Shown piece after piece: positions 42,665 through 49,621 of a DNA stretch of 51,426 nt (position 1 is the stretch's first letter; every line of letters starts with the position of its first letter). A program made the translations under genes and the position numbers. Below the pieces are notes generated by a model that did no database searches, was not told where the DNA came from, and was given only the letters and a program-made list of their open reading frames with translations. The DNA is from CAZOOA01 sp964581355. Its GTDB lineage: Bacteria > Bacillota > Dethiobacteria > DTU022 > UBA8154. The DNA is taken from assembly GCA_964581355.1 (NCBI GenBank), contig CAZOOA010000013.1:1-51426 (forward strand). The letters run 5' to 3'.

Positions 42665-43015
42665 ATGTTCTTGAAAATTTTGGCCGCAATCTTTGCAGCT
42701 TACGAATGTTACAAAATGCTCAATTCCGGCATGTATATCCGGTTGATTGAGCAGGCCAAGGCGGCGTTCCAAGTGGAGCACCCGCCGGAATTTATGGCCA
42801 CTGTTTTTTTCCGCCGGGTGATGTTAATCGAGTTTGCCTACATCATTTTTGCCATCGCCCTGCTGTTTACCGGATACTGGTATTTTACCATCATTTTGTT
42901 TTTGGTCAGTTTTCTGCTCTTTATCATGGATACCTCCAAAAAATACAGCAACCTGCTGTTAAGCGCCGGATCAGCAGTTTGCGCTGCCATTTTAATGACC
43001 ATCGTTCTGGCATAG
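42665..43015 (+). CDS. Small multi-pass membrane protein of unknown function
   Basis: 116 residues from ATG 42665 (AAAGAGGG ten bases upstream). Hydrophobic segments: one weak at the N-terminus (MFLKILAAIFAAYECY), then three stronger ones (MLIEFAYIIFAIALLFTG; YFTIILFLVSFLLFIMD; LLLSAGSAVCAAILMTIVL). A polar amphipathic region (MYIRLIEQAKAAFQVEHPPE) lies between the first and second. No motif is recognised. It has its own promoter, converges with the SSS symporter gene, and no operon partner is visible, so nothing can be said of its role. Confidence 0.7.
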   Translation: MFLKILAAIFAAYECYKMLNSGMYIRLIEQAKAAFQVEHPPEFMATVFFRRVMLIEFAYIIFAIALLFTGYWYFTIILFLVSFLLFIMDTSKKYSNLLLSAGSAVCAAILMTIVLA

Positions 43016-43107
43016 CTCGATAAGTGCATAGGCGTAGAGCAGCTTAACTTGCCTGAAGCGAACCTAAACCGGCGGGGCCGGCATACGCCAACGCTGCCAT
43101 TTTCAAA

Positions 43108-44646
43108 CTATCTGGCTTTATCCGCAGCAAAAAACTGTTCCACCTGTTCCCGCCCCGGGGGTTTGGTCAGCAAGCTGACCCCCACATATAATACGCCGCA
43201 ACCGACCAGGACAATATACATCAGGGTGCCCATACCCAGCGTTTGGTTGGAAACCAGCAAAGAACCCACCAGCACCGCTGCAATGCCGTAAATCATGCAG
43301 GACATGGCTCCTGCTGCCGTCGCCCGTTTCCAGTAAAGGGAGCCGGCAATGACCCAGATGAAGATCCCACCCAGTCCGATAGCAGCCTGGGCCATCCAGG
43401 CAGCTAAAAGGGGCGGGGGAGCCACCAGAGTCCAGTAAAAGGGGATCAGGGTAACTACAACAACCAGGATCCGGGTTAACAGGAGCAAAAAACTGGGCGA
43501 AAGATCCGGTTTAATGCTTTGGACCACATCCCGGGTAATGCTTCCGGCAATACCCAGGATCATGGCCGCCAGGGAGGAAAGAGCAGCAGCAAAAAGCCCG
43601 GTGATGTAAAGGGTGGTCAGGGATGCTCCCCCGGTCATGGCCATAAACGGTGCCGCCAGGTCGGCCTCCCAGGGTTGAATACGCAACAGCTCATCTCCCC
43701 AGATTGCCCGGGCTGAAAGGCCTGTGATGGCATTTAAAAAGATGGGAACACCAGCAATAAAGAACACCGTCAGCATCAACTTCATGTAATCTTTCTTGGT
43801 TAGCCTTCGCATCCCCAAAAAACGGGCTGTTACATGGGGAAAACCGGTAGCCATGGTAAAAAAGAGAAAAAAGGTGGAAGTAATTCCGACCATGCTGGAA
43901 AAAACCTGGGTATTACCCACGGCGGGCAGGTCCGGCCGCTTCAAGGCCAAAAGGTTGGCATCCTGGACGGCTAATAGTTCGTTTAAGTTGGCGGGACCTC
44001 CCACCAGATAGAGGGCCCAGAGGCCTACAGCCAGGCAGGCGGCGCCTACCAAAAACCCCTGGATTCCCATAGCCCACTGGGTCCCCGTGTAACCTCCGAT
44101 AAGCATATAAATAATGACAACCACTATACTGAGGGAAAGGCAGAGAAAAGGTGACAGCCCCGTCACAGCATACCAGCAGGTAGCAGCAGCCTTCAACTGA
44201 CCAATGGAGTAAATGAGCATTAAGACAATCATGACCAGGCCTGCTGTCACCTGGACCGCTTTACTGTTAAAACGGACCCTCAACACGTCGGCCACCGTTT
44301 GCACCTGAAAATGCTGGCTGAAATTGCTAAACTTCCGGGCCACAAACAGCACACAGGGGACAATTCCAAAAATGGTCCAAATACCGGCAAACCACATACC
44401 GGACCATCCCACAGTATAGGTCACCCCCATCATCCCCAGGGCTGCCCAACCGCTTAAATAGCCTGCAGCAACAGCAGAACCGGTTATGACAGGACCGATA
44501 TTCCGTTCTCCCACCAGATAGTTTTCAAATGTTGTGGCCTTGTTTTTGACCACAAAGCCGATATAGCCGCAAATCAGCAGTAATAGTGCGATTCCCGCAA
44601 TGGACCACAGGGCAGAGGAAAGGCTGGGCTCTGGTAATGGTTGCAT
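43108..44646 (-). CDS. Sodium:solute symporter (SSS family), T-box controlled
   Basis: 512-residue transporter with ~13 helices. SSS family landmarks are YLVGERNIGPVITGSAVAAGYLSGW, GVTYTVGWSGMWFAGIW, the GGYTGTQWAMGIQGF segment (cf. G-G-x-x-A-V/T-x-x-D-x-x-Q) and the Na2-site region GLFAAALSSLAAMILGIAGSITRD. The C-terminus is short and soluble. The ATG at 44646 directly follows the TAA of a 53-residue membrane protein gene whose end contains AAGGAGG and GGGAGG, so the two are coupled. Upstream lies a T-box leader with a Phe (UUC) specifier, so the cargo is predicted to be phenylalanine or a precursor; other SSS members carry proline, pantothenate or acetate. Substrate is inference, family is firm. 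Confidence 0.9.
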   Translation of the reverse strand: MQPLPEPSLSSALWSIAGIALLLLICGYIGFVVKNKATTFENYLVGERNIGPVITGSAVAAGYLSGWAALGMMGVTYTVGWSGMWFAGIWTIFGIVPCVLFVARKFSNFSQHFQVQTVADVLRVRFNSKAVQVTAGLVMIVLMLIYSIGQLKAAATCWYAVTGLSPFLCLSLSIVVVIIYMLIGGYTGTQWAMGIQGFLVGAACLAVGLWALYLVGGPANLNELLAVQDANLLALKRPDLPAVGNTQVFSSMVGITSTFFLFFTMATGFPHVTARFLGMRRLTKKDYMKLMLTVFFIAGVPIFLNAITGLSARAIWGDELLRIQPWEADLAAPFMAMTGGASLTTLYITGLFAAALSSLAAMILGIAGSITRDVVQSIKPDLSPSFLLLLTRILVVVVTLIPFYWTLVAPPPLLAAWMAQAAIGLGGIFIWVIAGSLYWKRATAAGAMSCMIYGIAAVLVGSLLVSNQTLGMGTLMYIVLVGCGVLYVGVSLLTKPPGREQVEQFFAADKAR

Positions 44647-44808
44647 TTAGTCCTCCCACCTCCTTAACTGCCACATAGTCCCGGCAACGGTCAGGATGAA
44701 GCTGGCGGCGACGATAATTCCCCAAGCCAGCCAGGGATTGATAGATGATTGCACATAAACCAGCCCTTTCTGTATGTTTTTTTGTAACCAATAACGGAAA
44801 AACTCCAC
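44647..44808 (-). CDS. Small membrane subunit preceding the SSS symporter
   Basis: A 53-residue reading frame starting at GTG 44808 (an AGG six bases before gives a modest site). The N-terminal half is basic-aromatic (MEFFRYWLQKNIQKGL). The second half is one membrane helix (WLAWGIIVAASFILTVAG) ending in MWQLRRWED. It ends in TAA with no spacing before the ATG of the symporter, and its last codons encode the symporter's ribosome site, so translation is tightly coupled. Many SSS-type transporters have a tiny membrane partner encoded immediately upstream, which fits. I do not recognise its family. In-frame TTG codons upstream give alternative starts before a stop at about 44845. Confidence 0.72.
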   Translation of the reverse strand: MEFFRYWLQKNIQKGLVYVQSSINPWLAWGIIVAASFILTVAGTMWQLRRWED

Positions 44809-44904
44809 CCCTAACCTGGACAAGCCAGAGCCATAAAAGATTTACGACCGGGAGAAAAGTTTTGCCAAAAGAGCACAAGACTCTACTGTTAAGAGCCTAA
44901 AGAT

Positions 44905-44947
44905 AAAAAGGGTTTACTGCTGTCATAGGGACGAAAGCAGTAAACCC
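44905..44947 (-). terminator. Second hairpin-plus-T terminator after the T-box
   Basis: GGGTTTACTGCT (from 44947) pairs perfectly over 12 bp with AGCAGTAAACCC (to 44910), followed by TTTTT (44905-44909). An outer 7-bp stem, AAGAGCC/GGCTCTT, encloses it, and the same AGCC can pair with an upstream GGCT, so alternative folds exist. It lies between the T-box terminator and the first gene. Confidence 0.75.
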
Positions 44948-44964
44948 CGGCTCTTTTAGCCTGA

Positions 44965-45302
44965 AATATAAAACCCGCCCAATCAAGGGGCGGGTCTATC
45001 TTCCGCGGTACCACCCTAGTTGGCCGGCACTGTGATGTGCCAGACCCTCTCTGGTATAAAGAACAAATCCACGTATGCACGTATATTCGCATAAACGAAG
45101 TCTATTCCTTCTCCGATGATAACGGTAGAGAACCCGTCTTCGACCTACTTGCCCCTTGCCCAGGGGTTTCAACCGGAAGCTCCAGAGCGAACTTCAACTG
45201 ATTTCTTCCCGGCGGAGCTTGCAGCCTTTGGCTCCTACCTCTCTGGTGGAAAAAAGGACAGCCTACTTCTCTCCTTCAAAGCTTTTTACTTCTTTTCTTG
45301 TC
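44965..45302 (-). promoter_or_regulatory. T-box riboswitch leader, predicted tRNA-Phe specific
   Basis: The minus strand carries the T-box sequence AGGGTGGTACCGCGG (45003-45017) and a terminator stem ACCCGCCC/GGGCGGGT (44973-44995) with T-run. Stem I lies upstream: GGAGAG and AGTA (45264-45267) on the 5' side face GAA-G-TTC-G-CTCT on the 3' side. Upper helix GGCTG/CAGTT brackets the specifier loop, and GGAGC closes Stem I. This layout puts the specifier at 45189-45191, reading UUC (Phe). The distal part has CCAGAGAG/CTCTGG and a GCTGCAA apical motif. The bulge UGGU would pair with a tRNA 3' end carrying A73, consistent with tRNA-Phe. Uncharged tRNA would stabilise the antiterminator and allow transcription of the symporter genes. 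Confidence 0.9.
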
Positions 45303-45308
45303 TCGAAT

Positions 45309-45337
45309 ATTTTACACGAATTTCTGCTTACAGGCAA
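45309..45337 (-). promoter_or_regulatory. Promoter of the T-box leader
   Basis: TTGCCT (45332-45337), 17-base spacer, TAAAAT (45309-45314). Transcription would start near 45302. The remaining gene-free bases to 45487 show nothing recognisable. Confidence 0.6.
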
Positions 45338-45487
45338 GCAAAAATTTATGAACTTCGCAAACCCAAGGTTTTTCCAACCTGGCCAGCCATTGAATACAAG
45401 CGAATAGAATTGTTCATTAAGCAGGCCTGGTACTTGTAACCTTCGAGCACCCAACAACCTGGACAATTCAATAACAATCGGGCTGCT

Positions 45488-46972
45488 TTAGTTCCAACGC
45501 TCATATTTCTTGTCTTTTTTATCCTTTTTGTCGTATTTTGGGTGCCCTTTACCTTTTCGGTCTTCCCGCCCGCTCTTAAAGGGTTTCTGTTTCCAGGATG
45601 GGGTAGAAGGTTTCGCCCCGGCCGACTTGCCGAAATCTTTGGGCTTTTTCTTGGAAACAGGGGCTTCATCGGTTAATCGAACAGGTGTAACATCCGGTTC
45701 CTTGGTCAGGATTTTCAGCGCTGCTGAGAGCAGCGTTACAGAATCTTTTTCTTCCAAGAGCGACTGAGCCAGCTTTTTGTACTCATTGATATCTTCACTT
45801 TCGGCCACCTGGATAATCTTTTCTGTAGCAAGGCGCTGCTGCCCTTCCAGGGCCTGACTCATGGTCGGGGCTGGCTGGCGGACAATTTTCCTTTTCGTCA
45901 TTTTTTCAATCAGGCTTAAATGATCCATTTCCCGGTGGGTGGTAAAAGTAACAGCAACACCGGTTTTGCCAATTCTTCCTGTGCGGCCAATCCGGTGCAC
46001 ATAACTTTCCGGGTCCTGGGGAATATCAAAATTATATATATGGGTTACATCCCCGATATCAAGTCCCCGGGCTGCTACATCCGTGGCCACCAGGATCTCT
46101 GTATGTCCCTGTTTAAAGCTGCCCATCACACTATCCCGCCGGCCCTGGGTCAGATCGCCATGAATCCCCTCGGCGGAATAACCTCGTTTGTTCAGCGCTT
46201 CATGCAGCTCATCAACCCGCCTCTTGGTTCGTCCAAAGACGATGGCCCGTTCCGGTGAATGCAGATCCAGCACCCGGCAGAGAATATCAAATTTTTGTTT
46301 TTCGTGGACCTCAATATAATACTGTTCCGTGTTAGGGACGGTTACTTCCTTGGATTTAATCTGAATGTTCTCCGGGTTATGCATGAACTTCCGAGCCAAG
46401 TCCAGGATCGGTTTGGGCATGGTAGCAGAAAAAAGCAGGGTCTGCCGCTCTTCCGGGACTTCACTTAAAATAGTTTCAATATCTTCAATAAAGCCCATGT
46501 TCAACATTTCATCGGCCTCATCCAGGACAACGGTATTAACCTGCATCAGGCGGATGGTTTTTCTACGCATGTGATCCATCAACCTCCCCGGAGTGCCCAC
46601 GATCACCTGCGGCCTGTTTTTTAAAGCCCGGATTTGTCTTTGTATGTCCTGTCCCCCGTAGATGGGGAGCGCCTTGATTCGCTTGGCCTGACCGATGGTA
46701 TTCAATTCCTCGGCTACCTGGACGGCCAACTCCCGCGTTGGAGTAACGACCAAGCCCTCTATTTTTTCAGCCCCCTGCATGATTTTTTCAATCATCGGGA
46801 TGCCAAAAGCGGCTGTTTTCCCTGTTCCAGTCTGGGCCTGCCCAACTATATCCCGGCCCTCTAAAGCAGGTGGAATAGCCAGTTCCTGGATAGGCGTTGT
46901 TGTCTCGAAACCCATGCTGGACACTGCCTTAAGCACCGGTTGACTCAAGCCCATTTCTTCAAACATCGGCAT
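45488..46972 (-). CDS. DEAD-box RNA helicase (DeaD/CshA-like)
   Basis: 494 residues from ATG 46972 (AAGGAG 12 bases upstream; the frame is open to 47059). All helicase motifs are intact: Q motif region MGFETTTPIQELAIP, AQTGTGKT (I), PTRELAVQV (Ia), GTPGRLMDH (Ib), VLDEADEM (II), FSATMP (III), VATDVAARGLDIGDV (V) and YVHRIGRTGR (VI). A C-terminal extension of ~130 residues ends in a Lys/Arg-rich tail (DRKGKGHPKYDKKDKKDKK) for RNA binding. It unwinds RNA in ribosome assembly, decay or cold adaptation. It lies downstream of the cold-shock protein gene on the same strand with a hairpin in between, so partial readthrough is likely. Confidence 0.95.
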   Translation of the reverse strand: MPMFEEMGLSQPVLKAVSSMGFETTTPIQELAIPPALEGRDIVGQAQTGTGKTAAFGIPMIEKIMQGAEKIEGLVVTPTRELAVQVAEELNTIGQAKRIKALPIYGGQDIQRQIRALKNRPQVIVGTPGRLMDHMRRKTIRLMQVNTVVLDEADEMLNMGFIEDIETILSEVPEERQTLLFSATMPKPILDLARKFMHNPENIQIKSKEVTVPNTEQYYIEVHEKQKFDILCRVLDLHSPERAIVFGRTKRRVDELHEALNKRGYSAEGIHGDLTQGRRDSVMGSFKQGHTEILVATDVAARGLDIGDVTHIYNFDIPQDPESYVHRIGRTGRIGKTGVAVTFTTHREMDHLSLIEKMTKRKIVRQPAPTMSQALEGQQRLATEKIIQVAESEDINEYKKLAQSLLEEKDSVTLLSAALKILTKEPDVTPVRLTDEAPVSKKKPKDFGKSAGAKPSTPSWKQKPFKSGREDRKGKGHPKYDKKDKKDKKYERWN

Positions 46973-47020
46973 GATATCTTGTATCTCCTTTTCCTCAATT
47001 AATTTATTTGGATAAAATAA

Positions 47021-47048
47021 AGGCATTTCCAGCAAAGCCAGAAATGCC
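47021..47048 (-). terminator. Intercistronic hairpin between csp and helicase genes
   Basis: GGCATTTC/GAAATGCC (47032-47039, 47041-47048 as read on the plus strand with an 11-base loop in RNA terms centred on the overlap) is followed on the minus strand by TTTATTTTATCC (47020-47031). The plus-strand layout is AGGCATTTCC-AGCAAAGCCA-GAAATGCC. It likely acts as a leaky terminator. Confidence 0.55.
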
Positions 47049-47073
47049 CTCGAATCCAAATCTACCCTATGTT

Positions 47074-47271
47074 TTAAAGGCGTACGACATTTGCCGCTTG
47101 CGGTCCACGATTGCCTTCTACAACTTCAAAGGTTACATCTTGACCTTCATCCAGCGTCTTGAATCCGTCTCCTTCAATCGCGGAGTAGTGAACAAATACG
47201 TCCCGTCCTTCATCACTTTCGATAAATCCGTACCCTTTTTCCGAGCTAAACCATTTTACTTTGCCATCCAT
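47074..47271 (-). CDS. Cold-shock protein (CspA family)
   Basis: 65-residue OB-fold RNA chaperone. MDGKVKWFSSEKGYGFIE and DVFVHYSAI contain the RNP1 and RNP2 motifs, and the C-terminus GPQAANVV is standard. ATG 47271 has GAGGAGG 12 bases upstream; the frame is open upstream to 47334 but those residues are not part of the family. It prevents secondary structure in mRNA at low temperature. The promoter at 47407-47435 leaves a ~130-base untranslated leader, as is usual for cold-induced csp mRNA. The DEAD-box helicase gene follows after a leaky terminator. Confidence 0.97.
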   Translation of the reverse strand: MDGKVKWFSSEKGYGFIESDEGRDVFVHYSAIEGDGFKTLDEGQDVTFEVVEGNRGPQAANVVRL

Positions 47272-47406
47272 GTTGATAATAGGCCTCCTCTTGAGGTTTA
47301 AAATTTGAGTCAAAAGCGGAATAACATGTAGCACCTTACGTCCTTACTGTGAAGCAGAGGCCTAAAGATGATGCAGTTAAATTCACTACTTTTAATCACG
47401 AATTTC

Positions 47407-47435
47407 ATTCTAACACATTATCCCCAAGGATGCAA
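47407..47435 (-). promoter_or_regulatory. Promoter of the cold-shock gene
   Basis: TTGCAT (47430-47435), 17-base spacer, TAGAAT (47407-47412). It lies in the 206-base gap after the lipoprotein gene and gives a leader of about 130 bases. Confidence 0.7.
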
Positions 47436-47477
47436 GCTTTATTTAATTCCTTTTTATGGAAGAGCCCTTTTTCTTTG

Positions 47478-49082
47478 CTAGAAGCTGAAAAAAGCCATGC
47501 TCCCTTCCACGAAGTGTTCCTGGGCCAACTTGCCTGCCAGTTCAGCTGGAACCATGGTCCGGCCCTCTTTCAGGGCAACGGGAGTCTCCAGTTCCACGGT
47601 TTCACCGTTTACCAAGGCCTGGGTGCTGCCTGCAGAAAAACTCATCTCCAGCTTGGGGCCAAGGTAACGCACTTCCTGGGTTTCCGGCTCCCAGCCGATG
47701 TTTCCTCCGGCTGTCTCGGCCAGATCACGGAAAGGAACCATGATAATCCCTTCCTCCAGGTAAGGTTCCACTTCCAGTTCCAGGGGCTCGCCGTCTTTTA
47801 CGAACTCACCTGTTTCCAGGTTGATAATCATAAACTGCCTTTCCACCACCTGAGGTTCTCCTGGCGCCATGTAAGCCATAAGGCCTGCTAACATGGTAGC
47901 CAAATCCTTCATCGGCCCTTCCTCCATCTCCTGGGCCAATTCCGGGTCTTCCATCAAGGCAAATATAGAAACCTGCTCTTCTTCCGGGGGAAAGGATACT
48001 TCCACGGGCTGTCCGATATCCCATATCTTTTGGTCTGATTCTATGGTAAGATCCAGTTTTGAAGCACCCAGGAGTTCTTCCAGCATCTCGTGCTCCCCCT
48101 TGATCTGGTAGACACCGGTTGTTTTGCGGATATAGCCATCCTCATCCAGGTAATACTCCTCTACTGCTGATAATTCAAGACCGAACTCTTCTTCAAGCAT
48201 GGCAGGAGAGACATCCTCCAGGTATTCTGCGCTTTCAAGTAAAATTCTCTGGATTTCCTGGTGACTCATCTCCAGCATCTCTTCTATTTCTGCTTCAGTG
48301 GGCAACTCTTCCGGCGACAGCAAACCTGCCTCTACTAAGTTCTCCAGGTTTTGCTTTATAGTGAATTCCAGGTAATCCTTTAACATGTCACTTTCAGCCA
48401 GGTACTCCAGGGAGTAAACCAGCAGGTCCAGAATTTCTTCGAAATCCATTTCCACCTTTATTCCCTGTGCTTCAATGGTTTCGTCCGGCATCTCAAGTTC
48501 CACGGTTCCCAACTGCTCCACCCGGGACAGGGGGTAGTCAAAATCCTGCATAAAAGCAGTGAGGAATTCCATCATCACTTCCACTTGCTGTTCATAATAG
48601 TCTTCCCCCAAAAGAGCTGAAACGTCAACATCAGCTTCCGGGTCCATTTGTGCCATTTCCAGGGGGTCCAGAACCAGGTAAGCAGGGTCTGCCGAAGTTT
48701 TCAAGGCGAAACGGTTTCCATCGATGATCAAATCAAAGGCGGCCTTTTCCGGGTAAGTCCAAATATCTGCATACCGCAAAACATCATCACTGCCCGGTGT
48801 TATTTTAATTTTCATGGATTGCAAGCTGGCCATCTCCGCATCCATGACAATTCCTTCTTCCAATAAGCCAAAAACTGCCAGAGCCGCCGGGTTTAGCTGG
48901 TCCTTGGGGACGTTGTTGGTAATGGTCAGCGTAGAAGTGCTGCGCATGGATTCAACATCCAGGCTCTGGACAAACCCTTCTTTAAGCGGGGCAGCATCCT
49001 CATCACAACCAGCCAGCGGGACTGCCAATAGCATCGTTAGCATAATTACAGCAATTTTGAGCCAACTTTTCTTTCTCAACAT
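47478..49082 (-). CDS. Lipoprotein with C-terminal stalk (copper amine oxidase N) domain
   Basis: About 534 residues from ATG 49082 (GGAG 11 bases upstream). Signal peptide LKIAVIMLTMLLAVPLAGC has a lipobox with Cys near residue 26, so it should be anchored to the outer face of the membrane. Residues ~30-395 are a long acidic, leucine-rich region of beta and helical segments not matching a named family. Residues ~415-515 form a stalk domain with two repeat-like cores (GIIMVPFRDLAETAGGNIGWE and RTMVPAELAGKLA). The net charge is strongly negative. It may bind peptidoglycan or other wall polymers, as stalk-domain proteins do in the amidase at 14467. Function is not assigned. Confidence 0.78.
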   Translation of the reverse strand: MLRKKSWLKIAVIMLTMLLAVPLAGCDEDAAPLKEGFVQSLDVESMRSTSTLTITNNVPKDQLNPAALAVFGLLEEGIVMDAEMASLQSMKIKITPGSDDVLRYADIWTYPEKAAFDLIIDGNRFALKTSADPAYLVLDPLEMAQMDPEADVDVSALLGEDYYEQQVEVMMEFLTAFMQDFDYPLSRVEQLGTVELEMPDETIEAQGIKVEMDFEEILDLLVYSLEYLAESDMLKDYLEFTIKQNLENLVEAGLLSPEELPTEAEIEEMLEMSHQEIQRILLESAEYLEDVSPAMLEEEFGLELSAVEEYYLDEDGYIRKTTGVYQIKGEHEMLEELLGASKLDLTIESDQKIWDIGQPVEVSFPPEEEQVSIFALMEDPELAQEMEEGPMKDLATMLAGLMAYMAPGEPQVVERQFMIINLETGEFVKDGEPLELEVEPYLEEGIIMVPFRDLAETAGGNIGWEPETQEVRYLGPKLEMSFSAGSTQALVNGETVELETPVALKEGRTMVPAELAGKLAQEHFVEGSMAFFSF

Positions 49083-49288
49083 GAACAAGATCACTCCATT
49101 TCTTCGTTACTAGTTTTTCCACGACAATCCACAACCGCACTTACATGATTAACGCCATTTAATAAATGATTGACCCCTGGCAGCCCTCCTCACGTTACAC
49201 TTAAACAAATGCTTTTCAGAAAGATATGTATACGCTTAAATCCCAAATAATCCCTTCATTTATTTAAGACGATTGTCCCAGGAAAAAG

Positions 49289-49346
49289 TTTCGCGCAAGG
49301 GAAACTTTATAATGAAAGGATTTAATACGAAAAGTCTTGCGCGAAA
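49289..49346. repeat. Widely spaced 11-bp inverted repeat
   Basis: TTTCGCGCAAG (49289-49299) is perfectly inverted at 49336-49346 (CTTGCGCGAAA) with 36 bases between, including TATAAT at 49308-49313. It sits about 210-260 bases upstream of the lipoprotein start. It could be a two-site operator or the stem of a small RNA. The true gap-free intergenic length is about 350 bases. Confidence 0.55.
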
Positions 49347-49411
49347 ATGGTAAATCTTTTGTGCCTGCTCAGCCCATTGATTAGGCATTACTTTTTTATT
49401 TACTTCGACAG

Positions 49412-49621
49412 CTGTTTCTCCATCGCCTGCTTTTACCCCTCATTTCCAACGATGCGATAAGATACCNNNNNNNNNNNNNNNNNNNNNNNNNNNNNNNNNN
49501 NNNNNNNNNNNNNNNNNNNNNNNNNNNNNNNNNNNNNNNNNNNNNNNNNNNNNNNNNNNNNNNNNNCTGTTTCTCCATCGCCTGCTTTTACCCCTCATTT
49601 CCAACGATGCGATAAGATACC
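49412..49621. repeat. Assembly gap: 100 N between identical 55-bp ends
   Basis: Positions 49412-49466 and 49567-49621 are identical and flank 100 Ns (49467-49566). Both copies contain the last codons and stop of the membrane-fusion protein gene. As at the left end of the window, this is an unmerged k-mer overlap, so window coordinates here are inflated by 155 bases. Confidence 0.93.

Noticed and set aside
44525..44878. 117-codon minus-strand frame upstream of the symporter
   Set aside because: It runs in another frame through both the 53-residue gene and the symporter start; membrane-helix pattern and translational coupling favour the 53-residue frame.
45121..45178. Specifier reading of the GAAGACGGG segment (Asp, Thr or Arg) in the T-box leader
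   Set aside because: This lies 3' of the GGAGC that closes Stem I, in the Stem II/pseudoknot region; the TTC at 45189-45191 fits the conserved specifier-loop layout and the UGGU bulge.
45116..45439. Plus-strand 107-codon frame across the T-box region
   Set aside because: It is antisense to a structured leader, with no ribosome site or protein family.
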